DNA of 64,000 nt, taken from NCBI RefSeq assembly GCF_000953825.1, contig NZ_BBUL01000081.1, positions 1-64,000 of the forward strand. Direction: 5' to 3'. The translations under genes were made by a program, and so were the position numbers. This document shows, in pieces, positions 35,895 through 46,875 of this stretch. The notes beneath the pieces were generated by a model that did not search any database, was not told the DNA's origin, and worked only from the letters and a program-made list of their open reading frames with translations. Position 1 is the stretch's first letter, and every line of letters starts with the position of its first letter. This stretch comes from Cellvibrio sp. OA-2007. GTDB lineage: Bacteria; Pseudomonadota; Gammaproteobacteria; Pseudomonadales; Cellvibrionaceae.

Positions 35895-36976
35895 TGCTGT
35901 ACTGGCTATCAGAATACTTACAAGAATATCTGCGCAGCTTTGCAGTGTTTCAATATCTCACCGTGCGCGCCATTTTGGGTGTGCTTACCGCATTAGGTAT
36001 TTCGTTGTTAATGGGCCCTTGGTTCATTCGCCGTTTAACGGAATTGCGTATTGGTCAATCGGTGCGCAATGACGGACCGCAATCGCATTTGAGTAAATCG
36101 GGCACACCTACCATGGGTGGTGCATTGATTTTAGCGGCCATTTTTATCAGTACTTTGTTGTGGGCTGATTTATCCAATCGCTATGTATGGGTAGTGTTAA
36201 TTGTCACCGCGATTTTTGGCGCGGTAGGTTGGGTGGATGATTATCGCAAAGTAGCAAAACGCGATTCGCGGGGATTGCCAGCTCGCTGGAAATATTTTTG
36301 GCAATCTATCGCCGGTTTTGGCGCGGCGATTTTTTTGTATTACACCGCACAAAGTCCGGCAGAGACGCAACTCTTTATTCCTTTCTTTAAACATGTCGCG
36401 CTTGATCTCGGGATTTTTTACATCGTCTTTACCTATTTTGTAATTGTGGGCACCAGTAACGCGGTGAACTTAACCGATGGTTTGGATGGTTTGGCGATTA
36501 TGCCGAGCGTAATGGTTGCTGGTGCTTTGGCATTAATTGCTTACCTCACTGGTCACTCACAGTTCGCGCAATATTTGCAGATTGCCTACATTCCCGGAGC
36601 CGGTGAGCTGGCGGTTTTTTGTTGTGCATTAGTCGGTGCCGGTTTGGGTTTTTTGTGGTTCAACACTTATCCCGCACAAGTGTTTATGGGTGATGTAGGT
36701 GCGCTGGCATTAGGTGGAGCTTTAGGTGTAATCGCCGTGATTGTTCGTCATGAAATTGTACTGTTCATTATGGGCGGGATTTTTGTGTTAGAAACTGTAT
36801 CGGTCATTTTGCAAGTTGCGTCATTCAAATTAACCGGGCGTCGCATTTTTCGCATGGCGCCAATTCACCATCACTTTGAATTAAAAGGCTGGCCGGAGCC
36901 GCGCGTCATTGTGCGCTTCTGGATTATCACCTTGGTATTGGTATTGATTGGTCTGGCGACATTAAAACTGCGTTAG
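35894..36976 (+). CDS. mraY: Phospho-MurNAc-pentapeptide translocase MraY
   Basis: Integral membrane enzyme that moves phospho-MurNAc-pentapeptide to undecaprenyl phosphate, giving lipid I. A 360-aa protein with ten predicted helices and all family motifs: [29 protein letters not shown] (catalytic DD), [29 protein letters not shown] and [10 protein letters not shown] near the C-terminus. The length equals that of E. coli MraY (360). It starts within the murF stop codon. Confidence 0.97.
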   Translation: MLYWLSEYLQEYLRSFAVFQYLTVRAILGVLTALGISLLMGPWFIRRLTELRIGQSVRNDGPQSHLSKSGTPTMGGALILAAIFISTLLWADLSNRYVWVVLIVTAIFGAVGWVDDYRKVAKRDSRGLPARWKYFWQSIAGFGAAIFLYYTAQSPAETQLFIPFFKHVALDLGIFYIVFTYFVIVGTSNAVNLTDGLDGLAIMPSVMVAGALALIAYLTGHSQFAQYLQIAYIPGAGELAVFCCALVGAGLGFLWFNTYPAQVFMGDVGALALGGALGVIAVIVRHEIVLFIMGGIFVLETVSVILQVASFKLTGRRIFRMAPIHHHFELKGWPEPRVIVRFWIITLVLVLIGLATLKLR

Positions 36977-37025
36977 ATTTAAATTAACTATTTTTTTGAT
37001 ACAAGAATACAAGAGAGAAAAAACT

Positions 37026-38372
37026 GTGAGCCAAATGATTGCCACCAGCAAAGTAAAAGCGATTATCGGCACCGGCATTACCGGTTTGTCGGTTGCGCGC
37101 TTTTTGGCGGCGCAAGGGCAGGCATTTGTATTATTGGATACTCGCAGCAATCCGCCCAATCTTGCAAAAGTGCAGGAGGAATTTCCAGGAGTTTCGATTA
37201 TTTGCGGTGAGCTGGATGTAGATACCTTGCTCGCTTGCGATGAAGTTATTGTCAGCCCCGGTATTGCAATCGCAACGCCTGCCATTGAACAAGCAAAAGT
37301 AGCAGGTGTTTCAGTTGTAGGCGATATCGAATTATTTGTGCGTGCCGCAAAAGCGCCGATAGTCGCTATTACCGGTTCCAATGCCAAAAGTACCGTCACT
37401 ACATTGGTTGGTGAAATGGCTAAAACCGCGGGCATCAATGTTGCGGTGGGTGGCAATCTGGGTACACCTGCATTGGAATTATTAAATGATTCCGTTGAAC
37501 TGTATGTAATGGAGCTGTCCAGTTTTCAATTGGAAACCGTCACCAAACTGAATGCAAAAGTGGCGACAATTTTGAATATCAGTGCTGATCATTTGGATCG
37601 CTACGAAAATATGCGCGCCTATATTCTCGCCAAATTGCGCGTGTATTTTGGTGCTGAACATATTGTTGTTAACCGTAAAGATGTGCTGACACATCCTCCA
37701 TTGGCCGCAGCTGTTAAACCTGTTTTTTTTGGTGGTAATGCGGATTTTGGTGGTTTCGGTTTGATCCAGGATGGCGAGGAGTTCCTCGCAAAAAATCTCA
37801 CACCATTAATGGCTACAAAAGAATTAAAAATTCGTGGTCGTCACAATATGGACAACGCACTTGCTGCGTTGGCACTAGGTGATGCAGCGGGTATTCCTAT
37901 GGATGCCATGTTGACTACCTTGAAGCGTTTTGCTGGTTTGCGTCATCGCTGTGAATTTGTCGCCGAAAAAAATGCGGTGGAATTTTATAACGATTCAAAA
38001 GGTACCAACATAGGCGCAACTCTCGCGGCGATTCAAGGTTTGGCGCGCAACCCGCAACACCTGATTGTGATTTTAGGTGGTGAAGGCAAGGGGCAAGATT
38101 TTACCGAACTGACACCTGCATTGCGTGCGATTAATAGCAAAGTTATTTTGATTGGTCGCGATGCACCTGTTATCGCTGAAGCTATTGGTGATGCTGCGGC
38201 AATTATGTATGCCGACTCAATGCAGGATGCAGTGAATAAAGCGTTTGCCTCTGCAAATTCTGGCGATGCGGTGTTGTTATCCCCCGCCTGTGCCAGCTTC
38301 GATATGTTTAAAAATTACGAAGATCGCGGTGAGCAATTCTGTTTGGCTGTGCAGGAGTTAATCGCGTCATGA
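37026..38372 (+). CDS. murD: UDP-MurNAc-L-alanine:D-glutamate ligase MurD
   Basis: Adds D-glutamate to UDP-MurNAc-L-Ala. A 448-aa Mur ligase with [15 protein letters not shown] (N-terminal Rossmann loop), [18 protein letters not shown] (P-loop, with NAKST in place of NGKTT as in many MurD), [10 protein letters not shown], and in the C-terminal part [12 protein letters not shown] and [18 protein letters not shown] chose GTG 37026, preceded by AAGAGAG at a good distance; a TTG at 36996 would add ten residues without family support. The end overlaps ftsW by ATGA. Confidence 0.96.
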   Translation: MSQMIATSKVKAIIGTGITGLSVARFLAAQGQAFVLLDTRSNPPNLAKVQEEFPGVSIICGELDVDTLLACDEVIVSPGIAIATPAIEQAKVAGVSVVGDIELFVRAAKAPIVAITGSNAKSTVTTLVGEMAKTAGINVAVGGNLGTPALELLNDSVELYVMELSSFQLETVTKLNAKVATILNISADHLDRYENMRAYILAKLRVYFGAEHIVVNRKDVLTHPPLAAAVKPVFFGGNADFGGFGLIQDGEEFLAKNLTPLMATKELKIRGRHNMDNALAALALGDAAGIPMDAMLTTLKRFAGLRHRCEFVAEKNAVEFYNDSKGTNIGATLAAIQGLARNPQHLIVILGGEGKGQDFTELTPALRAINSKVILIGRDAPVIAEAIGDAAAIMYADSMQDAVNKAFASANSGDAVLLSPACASFDMFKNYEDRGEQFCLAVQELIAS

Positions 38373-39568
38373 TTAACGCCACCACCCATATTAACCAAAT
38401 CCCCTTGAGCCAGCGTATTGACTGGACACTCATGTGCTTATGGTTGGCACTGATGTCGATTGGTTTAATTATGGTGGCCTCCGCGTCTGTTTCTTTTGCG
38501 GCATTGACCTATAACGACGCATGGTTTTTTGCCAAACGTCATGCCGTTTATATGCTGCTCGGTATGTTGCTGGCAATTTTCGTTGTGTGCGTACCGATGA
38601 GTGTGTGGCAGCGATATTCAGGGCATTTTTTACTGTTGACTTTTTTCCTGCTGGTCATTGTGTTGATTCCCGGCATTGGAAAAAAAGTTAACGGCAGTCA
38701 GCGCTGGTTCGGTCTGGGTGTAATTTCGATTCAAGTCTCCGAAATTGCCAAGTTCTGTGCGGTGGTATTTTTCGCTAGTTTTTTTGCGCGCCGTTATCAA
38801 GAATTACATTTTGGCTGGCAAGGCTTTTTAAAGCCCTTGATGGTTGTTGGTGTATTTGTTGGTCTGTTATTGCTCGAACCAGATTTTGGTAGCTCAGTGG
38901 TATTGAGTGCAACTGTATTTGCAATGATGTTTATTGCCGGTGTGCGCATGTTGCATTTCTTGTTGCTGATCATTATTGGTGTTGGCGGTTTGGCTGCGGT
39001 AGCGGTGCTTTCACCTTATCGTATGCAGCGCTTGATTACCTTTCTTGACCCCTGGGCAGATCAATTTGACACCGGCTACCAATTGACTCAATCGCTGATT
39101 GGTTTTGGTCGCGGTGAGTGGTTTGGTTTGGGATTGGGGAACAGTTTACAGAAGTTGTTCTTTTTACCTGAAGCCCATACCGATTTTATTTTTGCCATTA
39201 TTGCCGAAGAGTTTGGTTTGATTGGCGCCATTGCGCTGTTAGGAATTTTTGGTGCGTTGATCCTGCGTATTTTCAATGTGGCAAAACAAAATTTGGCAGC
39301 TGGAAAAATGTTTCCTGCCTTGGCGACATTTGGCATTGCGATTTTGTTTTCGTTTCAAGTCTTTATCAATATGGGTGTTTCATCTGGATTGCTGCCAACC
39401 AAAGGTTTGACCTTGCCGTTTATTAGTTATGGCGGCAGTAGTTTGTTGATCTGTTGTGTGTTGATGGCATTTGTAACACGAGTGCAGTGGGAGCTTGCCG
39501 GGTTTACCCCAGCGGTGCCAGAAGTATCAAAACCTTCACGCAGAAGTTTAATGGAGGTCACTACATGA
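38369..39568 (+). CDS. ftsW: Septal peptidoglycan glycosyltransferase FtsW
   Basis: SEDS-family polymerase of septal glycan strands, partner of FtsI. A 399-aa protein with ten hydrophobic helices. Family motifs are [30 protein letters not shown] (with the catalytic-type Asp region), [40 protein letters not shown] and [13 protein letters not shown]. It overlaps murD and murG by four bases each. Confidence 0.96.
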   Translation: MINATTHINQIPLSQRIDWTLMCLWLALMSIGLIMVASASVSFAALTYNDAWFFAKRHAVYMLLGMLLAIFVVCVPMSVWQRYSGHFLLLTFFLLVIVLIPGIGKKVNGSQRWFGLGVISIQVSEIAKFCAVVFFASFFARRYQELHFGWQGFLKPLMVVGVFVGLLLLEPDFGSSVVLSATVFAMMFIAGVRMLHFLLLIIIGVGGLAAVAVLSPYRMQRLITFLDPWADQFDTGYQLTQSLIGFGRGEWFGLGLGNSLQKLFFLPEAHTDFIFAIIAEEFGLIGAIALLGIFGALILRIFNVAKQNLAAGKMFPALATFGIAILFSFQVFINMGVSSGLLPTKGLTLPFISYGGSSLLICCVLMAFVTRVQWELAGFTPAVPEVSKPSRRSLMEVTT

Positions 39569-40671
39569 GTGCGCCAGTTGCACAACCAATATCCGTATTA
39601 GTTATGGCGGGTGGTACCGGTGGCCACGTATTTCCTGCGCTATCTGTTGCCGATGAATTGCGTGCACGGGGCGCCACTATCAATTGGCTGGGAACTGGGC
39701 GCGGAATAGAAAACCGTTTAGTGCCAGCAGCCAATATTCCTCTGCATTTAATTAAAGTGGAAGGCGTGCGCGGTCGCGGTGTTATCGGATTGCTGAAAGC
39801 ACCGTTTTTAATTCTTTATGCCTTGCTGCAAGCAGTACGCATTATTCGTCAAATCAATCCCGATGTTGTGTTGGGGTTTGGTGGCTTTGCTTCCGGCCCT
39901 GGTGGCTTGGCAGCAAAAATGTTGGGCAAACCATTAGTTATTCACGAACAAAATGCGGTAGCGGGAACAACCAATCGTTTATTGGCCAAAATTGCCAATA
40001 AAGTGTTAGCCGCATTTCCGCATGCATTTGGCAGTGCGGGGCGCGAACAGGTTGTTGGCAATCCGGTGCGCACGCAAATAAAAAATATTGCATCTGTACA
40101 AGGTCGATTTGACGAGCGCGCACAACAAAAAATGCCCTTACAGTTGTTGGTGGTGGGCGGCAGTTTGGGCGCAAAAGCGATTAATGAATTGTTGCCAAAA
40201 ACCTTGGCTGAATTGCCAATTGCATCGCGCCCGGTAGTTTGGCATCAAACCGGTAAGGGGCATGCAGAAGCGACCACTTCTTTATATATGCAGCATCAGG
40301 TTAATGCCAAAGTAACGGAGTTTATTGATGACATGGCTGCTGCTTACGCTTGGGCGGATTTGGTGATTTGTCGCGCGGGTGCATTGACTGTATCGGAATT
40401 AATGATGGCTGGTGCGGCATCAATCTTAATTCCACTGCCGAGCGCTATTGATGATCATCAAACATTTAATGCAAAAAATTTAACAGAAGCCGGTGCGGGT
40501 ATTGCACTGGTGCAAAAAGATTTAACGGCGGAAAAATTGGCCGCCTTGTTATTAACCGAATTAGCTGACCGTAATCACTTGATGTCGATGGCGGAAAAAG
40601 CACAGCAATTGGCCAAGCCAGATGCTGCTGCGCAAGTGGCTGATATTTGTGAGGAGGTAGCCCGTGGATAA
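39565..40671 (+). CDS. murG: Undecaprenyl-PP-MurNAc-pentapeptide GlcNAc transferase MurG
   Basis: Peripheral inner-membrane glycosyltransferase that converts lipid I to lipid II. A 368-aa GT28 enzyme: [19 protein letters not shown] (first G-loop, about 13-31), [16 protein letters not shown] (second G-loop), [15 protein letters not shown], and in the C-terminal domain [24 protein letters not shown] and [12 protein letters not shown] for UDP-GlcNAc. The ATG at 39565 overlaps the ftsW stop; the frame is open farther upstream only by chance. It overlaps murC by eight bases. Confidence 0.97.
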   Translation: MSAPVAQPISVLVMAGGTGGHVFPALSVADELRARGATINWLGTGRGIENRLVPAANIPLHLIKVEGVRGRGVIGLLKAPFLILYALLQAVRIIRQINPDVVLGFGGFASGPGGLAAKMLGKPLVIHEQNAVAGTTNRLLAKIANKVLAAFPHAFGSAGREQVVGNPVRTQIKNIASVQGRFDERAQQKMPLQLLVVGGSLGAKAINELLPKTLAELPIASRPVVWHQTGKGHAEATTSLYMQHQVNAKVTEFIDDMAAAYAWADLVICRAGALTVSELMMAGAASILIPLPSAIDDHQTFNAKNLTEAGAGIALVQKDLTAEKLAALLLTELADRNHLMSMAEKAQQLAKPDAAAQVADICEEVARG

Positions 40672-42097
40672 TTCTATGCAGACATCCATTGGTCATTGTG
40701 TGCCGGAAATGCGCCGTATTCGCCGCATTCATTTTATTGGGATTGGTGGTGCCGGTATGAGTGGCATTGCCGAGGTGTTGTTGAATCAAGGTTACGAAAT
40801 TTCTGGTTCGGATATTAAAGAGTCGAGCGTCACTGCGCGTTTGGCTAACAAGGGCGCAAAAGTATTTATCGGTCATTCAGCGGATAACGTGCGCGATGCT
40901 GATGTGGTGGTGAACTCCAGCGCAGTGAATGAGAGCAATCCGGAAATGCTGGGCGCGCGCGAATCGCGCATTCCGATTGTGCGCCGCGCCGAAATGTTGG
41001 GCGAATTAATGCGCTATCGCCACGGCATCGCCGTTGCGGGTACGCACGGCAAAACCACCACGACTAGTTTGTTGGCTTCCATTTTGGCTGCGGCAAAACA
41101 AGACCCGACTTTTATTATCGGCGGTTTGGTTAATAGTACCGGTACTAATGCGCAACTCGGTGCGAGCCGCTATTTAGTCGCCGAAGCCGATGAGAGCGAT
41201 GCATCGTTTTTACATTTGCAACCGATGGTTGCGATTGTGACTAATATCGATGCAGACCATATGGAAACTTACGGCGGCGATTTTTCCAAACTGAAAAAAA
41301 CCTTTATCGAATTTTTGCACAACTTGCCGTTTTATGGTTTGGCAGTGCTCTGCGGTGAAGACCCGGTGATCCGCGACATTATTCCAGATGTGTCGCGTCC
41401 GATTTTGACTTACGGCTTTAGTGATAACTGCGACTTCCGCGCAATCAACATCAAACAAGACAAAATGCATTCCGAGTTTGATGTGTTGCGTCCAGGCCAT
41501 GAAAAGCCGTTGCATATTCGCATTAACATTCCCGGCATTCACAATGTGTTGAATGCAACATCCGTTATTGCTGTGGCGACTGATGAAGGGATCAGTGACG
41601 AAGCGATTCAAGCTGGCCTTGAAAATTTCCAGGGTGTTGGTCGCCGTTTTCAAGTTTACGGCAACTTCCCCGTGGGAGATGGTGAAGCCATGTTGGTGGA
41701 TGATTACGGTCATCACCCGCGCGAAGTTGCTGCTGTGATTAAGGCGGTGCGCGATGGCTGGCCGGATCGCCGTTTAGTCATGATTTATCAACCGCATCGT
41801 TATACACGTACCCGCGATCTTTATGAAGATTTTGTTGAAGTACTTTCGACTGCAGATGCGTTGGTGATGCTGGAAGTGTACAGCGCGGGTGAGGATGCAA
41901 TTCCCGGTGCAGACAGCCGTCATCTCTGCCGCAGTATTCGCGCGCGCGGTGTGATCGAACCGATTTTTGTGGAAACGGTAGACGGTGTTCCCGCAATAGT
42001 AAAAGACATAGTGCGCGCGGGTGACATAGTGATTACTCAAGGCGCAGGTAATGTGGGTGTTTTATCCCCTGAATTAGCAAAACGACAATTGCGTTAG
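40664..42097 (+). CDS. murC: UDP-MurNAc:L-alanine ligase MurC
   Basis: First Mur ligase: joins L-alanine to UDP-MurNAc. A 477-aa protein with [34 protein letters not shown] (P-loop), [28 protein letters not shown] and [16 protein letters not shown]. The start is GTG 40664 with a strong ribosome site GAGGAGG (40651-40657), inside the end of murG (GTGGATAA holds the murG stop). This overlapping GTG start is well supported by spacing and by the N-terminal motif. Confidence 0.97.
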   Translation: MDNSMQTSIGHCVPEMRRIRRIHFIGIGGAGMSGIAEVLLNQGYEISGSDIKESSVTARLANKGAKVFIGHSADNVRDADVVVNSSAVNESNPEMLGARESRIPIVRRAEMLGELMRYRHGIAVAGTHGKTTTTSLLASILAAAKQDPTFIIGGLVNSTGTNAQLGASRYLVAEADESDASFLHLQPMVAIVTNIDADHMETYGGDFSKLKKTFIEFLHNLPFYGLAVLCGEDPVIRDIIPDVSRPILTYGFSDNCDFRAINIKQDKMHSEFDVLRPGHEKPLHIRINIPGIHNVLNATSVIAVATDEGISDEAIQAGLENFQGVGRRFQVYGNFPVGDGEAMLVDDYGHHPREVAAVIKAVRDGWPDRRLVMIYQPHRYTRTRDLYEDFVEVLSTADALVMLEVYSAGEDAIPGADSRHLCRSIRARGVIEPIFVETVDGVPAIVKDIVRAGDIVITQGAGNVGVLSPELAKRQLR

Positions 42098-42111
42098 AGG
42101 TTAATGAAGTG

Positions 42112-43083
42112 ATGCAAGCAGTAACTCTGCCGATTAGCGAAACGTTAAAACTACAATTGGGCCGTGTAGGTGTGCTCTTTGGTGGCTTGTCGGCTGAACG
42201 GGAAATTTCGCTACAAAGTGGCGCAGCGGTGATCGCAGCGTTGGTTGAAGCAGGCGTTGATCATGTTGCAATCGATGTGGGCAATAACATTATTGCCGAT
42301 ATCCAAGCGGCAAAAATTGATCGCGCTTTTCTGATATTGCATGGCCCCGGCGGTGAAGATGGCCGCATCCAAGCGCTGCTTGAATTTTTAAATATTCCTT
42401 ACACCGGCAGCGATGTTGCGTCATCGGCCTTGGCAATGGATAAGTTGCGCACCAAACAATTGTGGCGCGGCATTGATATCAATGGGCGGCAGGGATTGTC
42501 TACTCCGGAATTTGCGGTGCTCACCCAAGGTTCGGATTTTGCCAAAGTACTGGCCACTTTGGGTGGCGATGTAATGGTAAAGCCCGCCAATGAGGGTTCC
42601 AGCATCGGCATGTCGCGAGTGAATACTGCGGCCGAATTGGAAACGGCATTCCAAAAAGCAGCGCAATACCAAGGCAGTGTATTGGTTGAGCGATTGATTG
42701 TGGGGGCTGAATACACAGTCGCTATTTTGGATGGTGAGGCATTGCCGCCAATCAAATTGGAAACTGACCATACGTTTTATGATTTCAACGCAAAATATAT
42801 TGCTGACGATACTCGTTACTTGTGCCCTTGCGGTTTATCTGCTGAGAAAGAACAGGAATTAAAAACGCTCGCGCTCAATGCATTTAATGCTGTCGGCTGC
42901 CGTGGTTGGGGGCGAGTGGATGTTATGGCCGATATGCAGGGCAATTTCTATTTGCTTGAAGTCAATACTGCGCCGGGAATGACCAGCCATAGTTTGGTGC
43001 CAATGGCAGCCAAGGCCGTCGGTCTGTCATTTGCAGAATTAGTACTTAAAGTGTTGTGCGCAAGTCTTGCGGTAAAAGTGTAA
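42112..43083 (+). CDS. ddlB: D-alanine:D-alanine ligase DdlB
   Basis: ATP-grasp enzyme that makes D-Ala-D-Ala for MurF. About 323 aa. Motifs: VLFGGLSAEREISLQSG (substrate loop), LHGPGGEDGRIQALLE, YTGSDVASSALAMDK, VMVKPANEGSSIGMS (ATP-grasp), and LEVNTAPGMTSHSLVP with the Mg ligands. The Tyr in PYTGS and its context fit D-Ala rather than D-Lac specificity. GTG 42109 and ATG 42112 are adjacent possible starts; AGAGG at 42096 precedes both. Confidence 0.96.
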   Translation: MQAVTLPISETLKLQLGRVGVLFGGLSAEREISLQSGAAVIAALVEAGVDHVAIDVGNNIIADIQAAKIDRAFLILHGPGGEDGRIQALLEFLNIPYTGSDVASSALAMDKLRTKQLWRGIDINGRQGLSTPEFAVLTQGSDFAKVLATLGGDVMVKPANEGSSIGMSRVNTAAELETAFQKAAQYQGSVLVERLIVGAEYTVAILDGEALPPIKLETDHTFYDFNAKYIADDTRYLCPCGLSAEKEQELKTLALNAFNAVGCRGWGRVDVMADMQGNFYLLEVNTAPGMTSHSLVPMAAKAVGLSFAELVLKVLCASLAVKV

Positions 43084-43107
43084 TGACTAATTGCTGCGTG
43101 AAAAAAT

Positions 43108-44214
43108 ATGCGTGATATGAGAGGCGAACGCATCGAGCCGCGCATAGGTGCTGAACGGCGCGACGCTGAAGCGGTGAAATCGGCGCGGCGCAATCGCGCT
43201 ACTGAAGCGACGCACGATAATCACAATGAGCCAGTTGCGGAGACGCGCATAGTGCGCGATGTGTTATTGGAAGGTTCGTCATCGCGCTATATCGCGCCTG
43301 ATTTGCCCGTTGCTAGGCAAGATGGGGCTGCAAAACGTGAACGTGGTTATGCCAAGGCATCACCGCAAGGGCGAAGAGAGCGAGAGCCGAGGCAAACAAG
43401 CGCGCAATCCGGAAACAACGCTTGGTACTCATGGCGTTTTTCTTGGGTGAATCGCAAATTGGGTACGGTTATTTTTGTAATCGCACTGTGTTTTGGAATC
43501 TATTGGGTGAGTGGCCCTGTTGCCAAAGTGTTTGAGCGGCCGATTAAAAGCGTGGTAGTGGAAGGGGAATTTAATTTCATCACAAAACAGCGCGCGACTG
43601 AGCTTATCGGCAACGAAATTGACGATGACTTTTTACAGCTTGACTTGATGCGACTAAAAAATGCATTGCTTAGCGATCCTTGGGTTGAAAGTGTGACGTT
43701 AAATCGCCGCTGGCCGGACACCTTAGTTGTTAAGGTTTCCGAGCAAAAACCGATTGCCCGGTGGGGGGATGGTTTTTTAAATCAGCGTGGAGAGATTGTT
43801 TTGATTGATGAGGCAAGCAAGCTTTCGGGCTTGCCTTGGTTGCAAGGAAGTGAAGCGGATGCGCCAGAAATTTTGCAGCAATATCAGGATTTATCCCAGC
43901 TTTTGCGCTCGCGTGGACTGGAAGTGATCGCATTAAAGTGCGATAACAAAAAATCATGGCGTTTAACGATAAAAAATCATGTAGAAATTGCACTTGGACG
44001 CGATCAAGTGATGGAAAAAATGCGTAGATTTGTTACTGTATACGACACGCATTTGGGTAATGTTTGGCAGGATGTAAAAGCGATAGATTTGCGATACACA
44101 AACGGAGTTGCGGTGCGTTGGGTAACAGACTCTGCGATGGCAAAAAAGTACATAAAAAGCCAAGCGCAAGTAAGTTTGCCCACTCCAGCAGCCTCGGTTA
44201 TTCCACACAATTAA
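43108..44214 (+). CDS. ftsQ: Cell division protein FtsQ with long cytoplasmic tail
   Basis: Bitopic division protein of the FtsQLB complex. 368 aa: cytoplasmic tail (1-116), one membrane helix (about 118-136, LGTVIFVIALCFGIYWVSG), POTRA domain (IKSVVVEGEFNFITKQRATELI region, from about 147) and the FtsQ domain (NRRWPDTLVVKVSEQKPIARW). The tail is unusually long and rich in Arg, Glu and Ala; E. coli FtsQ has about 24 residues there. The ATG at 43108 is the first in frame; a GTG at 43252 would still leave about 68 residues before the helix. Confidence 0.94.
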   Translation: MRDMRGERIEPRIGAERRDAEAVKSARRNRATEATHDNHNEPVAETRIVRDVLLEGSSSRYIAPDLPVARQDGAAKRERGYAKASPQGRREREPRQTSAQSGNNAWYSWRFSWVNRKLGTVIFVIALCFGIYWVSGPVAKVFERPIKSVVVEGEFNFITKQRATELIGNEIDDDFLQLDLMRLKNALLSDPWVESVTLNRRWPDTLVVKVSEQKPIARWGDGFLNQRGEIVLIDEASKLSGLPWLQGSEADAPEILQQYQDLSQLLRSRGLEVIALKCDNKKSWRLTIKNHVEIALGRDQVMEKMRRFVTVYDTHLGNVWQDVKAIDLRYTNGVAVRWVTDSAMAKKYIKSQAQVSLPTPAASVIPHN

Positions 44215-44227
44215 TTGATTAAGAAAA

Positions 44228-44261
44228 TTGCCAGTTGCTTGAATTGGCTAACTACTGGCAA
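44228..44261 (+). repeat. Inverted repeat before ftsA
   Basis: TTGCCAGT (44228-44235) and ACTGGCAA (44254-44261) are exact reverse complements with an 18-base loop, ending just before the ftsA ribosome site AGAGG (44263-44267). It could form a hairpin in the ftsQ-ftsA mRNA. A related short palindrome, CCAGTT/AACTGG, lies at 46771-46784 between ftsZ and lpxC. Confidence 0.5.
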
Positions 44262-44274
44262 AAGAGGTTTATGA

Positions 44275-45513
44275 ATGGCAAACGCTAGCGACAACAAAAT
44301 GATCGTAGGCTTGGATATAGGCACATCCAAAGTTGTTGCTATCGTCGGCGCGATTACCCCAGAAGGGCAGCTGGAAATTGTAGGTATAGGTTCGCATCGT
44401 TCCAATGGATTGAAAAAAGGGGTGGTGGTGAATATCGAATCGACAGTTTTATCGATTCAACGCGCAGTGGAAGAGGCGGAGTTAATGGCCGGTTGCCAAA
44501 TTCACTCTGTTTATGCGGGAATCGCCGGTAGTCACATTCGCAGTTTGAATTCGCATGGAATTGTGGCAATTCGGGATCGCGAAGTGTTTTCCCAGGATCT
44601 GGAGCGCGTGATCGATGCCGCACAAGCAGTTGCGATTCCTGCGGATCAAAAAATCCTGCACATTTTACCGCAAGAGTTTTTAATTGATGATCAAGACGGC
44701 GTAAAAGAGCCTTTGGGAATGTCGGGTGTGCGCTTGGAAGCTAAGGTGCATTTGGTGACTTGCGCAGTCAATGCGGCACAAAACATTGAAAAGTGTATTC
44801 GTCGCTGTGGTTTGGAAGTTGAAGACATCATTCTGGAGCAGTTGGCTTCAAGTTATTCGGTGTTAACCGACGATGAAAAAGAGCTGGGTGTCTGTGTAGT
44901 TGATATCGGCGGTGGTACTACCGACATCGCGATTTTTAAAGACGGTGCGATTCGTCATACCGGAGTGATTCCGATTGCGGGTGATCAGGTGACCAATGAC
45001 ATCGCCATGGCATTGCGCACTCCGACTCCTAATGCTGAAGAAATCAAAATTAAATATGCCTGCGCGCTAGCTAAACTAACCAGTCCAGATGAAACCATTA
45101 AAGTGCCGAGTGTTGGCGATCGCCAACCGCGCGATTTATCTCGCCAAGCATTGGCGGAAGTTGTTGAACCGCGTTACGACGAATTGTTTACCTTGATTCA
45201 GGCGGAGCTGCGCCGCAGTGGTTATGAAGACTTAATTGCAGCGGGTATTGTTTTGACCGGTGGCACTTCCAAAATGGAAGGTGTTATCGAATTGGCCGAA
45301 GAAATTTTCCATATGCCGGTCAGGCTCGGTGCCCCGCAAAATATTCGCGGTTTGTCCGACATTGTGAATAATCCCATTTATTCAACGGGTGTAGGTTTAC
45401 TGATTTACGCCATGAAGCAACAACAGGGCAGTGGGCGTGCATCGTCCACCGCCAAAGAATCGCAAGGTTCAATTTTCAGCAAGATTAAAAAAATATTTCA
45501 GAGCAATTTTTAA
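44275..45513 (+). CDS. ftsA: Cell division protein FtsA
   Basis: Actin-like ATPase that anchors FtsZ to the inner membrane. 412 aa: VGLDIGTSKVVAIVGAI (phosphate 1, from about 12), the 1C domain (GVVVNIESTVLSIQRAVEEAE, IHSVYAGIAGSHI), VVDIGGGTTDIAIF (phosphate 2) and GIVLTGGTSKMEGV (adenosine motif). The C-terminal SIFSKIKKIF is the amphipathic membrane-targeting helix. It is preceded by a ribosome site AGAGG and an inverted repeat, and followed after 49 bases by ftsZ. Confidence 0.97.
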   Translation: MANASDNKMIVGLDIGTSKVVAIVGAITPEGQLEIVGIGSHRSNGLKKGVVVNIESTVLSIQRAVEEAELMAGCQIHSVYAGIAGSHIRSLNSHGIVAIRDREVFSQDLERVIDAAQAVAIPADQKILHILPQEFLIDDQDGVKEPLGMSGVRLEAKVHLVTCAVNAAQNIEKCIRRCGLEVEDIILEQLASSYSVLTDDEKELGVCVVDIGGGTTDIAIFKDGAIRHTGVIPIAGDQVTNDIAMALRTPTPNAEEIKIKYACALAKLTSPDETIKVPSVGDRQPRDLSRQALAEVVEPRYDELFTLIQAELRRSGYEDLIAAGIVLTGGTSKMEGVIELAEEIFHMPVRLGAPQNIRGLSDIVNNPIYSTGVGLLIYAMKQQQGSGRASSTAKESQGSIFSKIKKIFQSNF

Positions 45514-45562
45514 CCAAATTTATTTCACAGATTGAGTCAAGGGAAACAAAAGGGGTGTGGCC

Positions 45563-46744
45563 ATGTTTGAATTAGTTGATAGCATTCATCAAAACGCAGT
45601 AATCAAAGTGATCGGTGTTGGTGGTGGCGGCGGAAACGCAGTTAAACACATGATCGCGAGTAAAATTGAAGGCGTAGAATTTATTTGCGCCAACACCGAT
45701 TCGCAAGCATTGAAAGATATAGATGCGCGCACTGTGTTGCAGCTCGGCAACACCATGACCAAAGGTTTGGGTGCTGGAGCCAATCCGGAAATTGGTCGTC
45801 AAGCAGCGATGGAAGATCGCGAGCGCATCGCCGAAGTATTGCGCGGTGCCGATATGGTGTTTATCGCTGCCGGTATGGGCGGTGGTACAGGTACGGGTGC
45901 GGCACCGGTGGTGGCAGAAGTAGCACGTGATCTCGGTATTTTGACTGTTGCTGTCGTCACCAAGCCTTTTCCTTTCGAAGGTAAAAAGCGCATGTTGATT
46001 GCTGACGCGGGTATTAAAGAGTTGGGCGAACGCGTTGACTCTCTAATTACAATTCCGAACGAAAAGCTGCTGTCGGTTTTGGGAAAATCAACTAGCTTGC
46101 TCGATGCTTTCAAGGCTGCAAACAATGTATTGCTGGGCGCTGTGCAGGGTATTGCGGATTTGATTATTCGCCCAGGTATGATCAACGTAGACTTTGCTGA
46201 CGTAAGAACTGTCATGTCGGAAATGGGTATGGCGATGATGGGAACTGGCCGCGCAACTGGCGAAAATCGTGCGCGTGAAGCAGCTGAAGCCGCTATTCGC
46301 AGTCCGTTGTTGGAAGATGTGAACTTGCAGGGTGCGCGCGGCATCTTGGTGAACATCACTGCTGGTATTGATCTGTCACTCGGTGAATACTCTGAAGTCG
46401 GTAACATTATTGAAGAGTTTGCTTCCGGCGATGCTACCGTGGTGGTGGGTACTGTAATCGATCCAGAAATGACCAATGAATTGCGTGTGACGGTAGTTGC
46501 AACTGGTTTGGGTGTTATTGCTAGCGCTGTTGCGCCACTAAAAGAAACTAAGCCAACTCCAACCAAAGTTGTCGATAACACTCGTCGTACTTCGCCGCCT
46601 GTTGATTATGCGGCACTTGATCGCCCTGCACATTTGCGCGCTAACGCACAGTCATCCAGTGCAGCTGCGTTGGCTGCACCTTTGGGCGACAAAGAGTTGG
46701 AGTATCTTGATATTCCTGCATTCTTGCGTCGCCAAGCTGATTAA
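45563..46744 (+). CDS. ftsZ: Cell division protein FtsZ
   Basis: Tubulin-like GTPase that forms the Z ring. 393 aa from ATG 45563, which gives the family start MFELVD; AAAGGGGT just upstream is the ribosome site, and the in-frame GTG at 45557 is less likely. The nucleotide-binding [12 protein letters not shown] (104-115) is the tubulin signature, preceded by [15 protein letters not shown]. The T7 loop reads [11 protein letters not shown] with the catalytic Asp. A short linker (about 320-375) leads to the conserved C-terminal peptide [11 protein letters not shown] that binds FtsA and ZipA. Confidence 0.98.
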   Translation: MFELVDSIHQNAVIKVIGVGGGGGNAVKHMIASKIEGVEFICANTDSQALKDIDARTVLQLGNTMTKGLGAGANPEIGRQAAMEDRERIAEVLRGADMVFIAAGMGGGTGTGAAPVVAEVARDLGILTVAVVTKPFPFEGKKRMLIADAGIKELGERVDSLITIPNEKLLSVLGKSTSLLDAFKAANNVLLGAVQGIADLIIRPGMINVDFADVRTVMSEMGMAMMGTGRATGENRAREAAEAAIRSPLLEDVNLQGARGILVNITAGIDLSLGEYSEVGNIIEEFASGDATVVVGTVIDPEMTNELRVTVVATGLGVIASAVAPLKETKPTPTKVVDNTRRTSPPVDYAALDRPAHLRANAQSSSAAALAAPLGDKELEYLDIPAFLRRQAD

Positions 46745-46875
46745 TCGGCTTTTAGCTATAGGGGAGATTGCCAGTTTTAACTGGTTCGTGGTTTCTCTGA
46801 TTGGTAATATGCCCACGAAAATCAGGCCGTACCTGTTGTGCGGTATTGAAGCGGTGAGACGAGTAAGGGGTTGAA

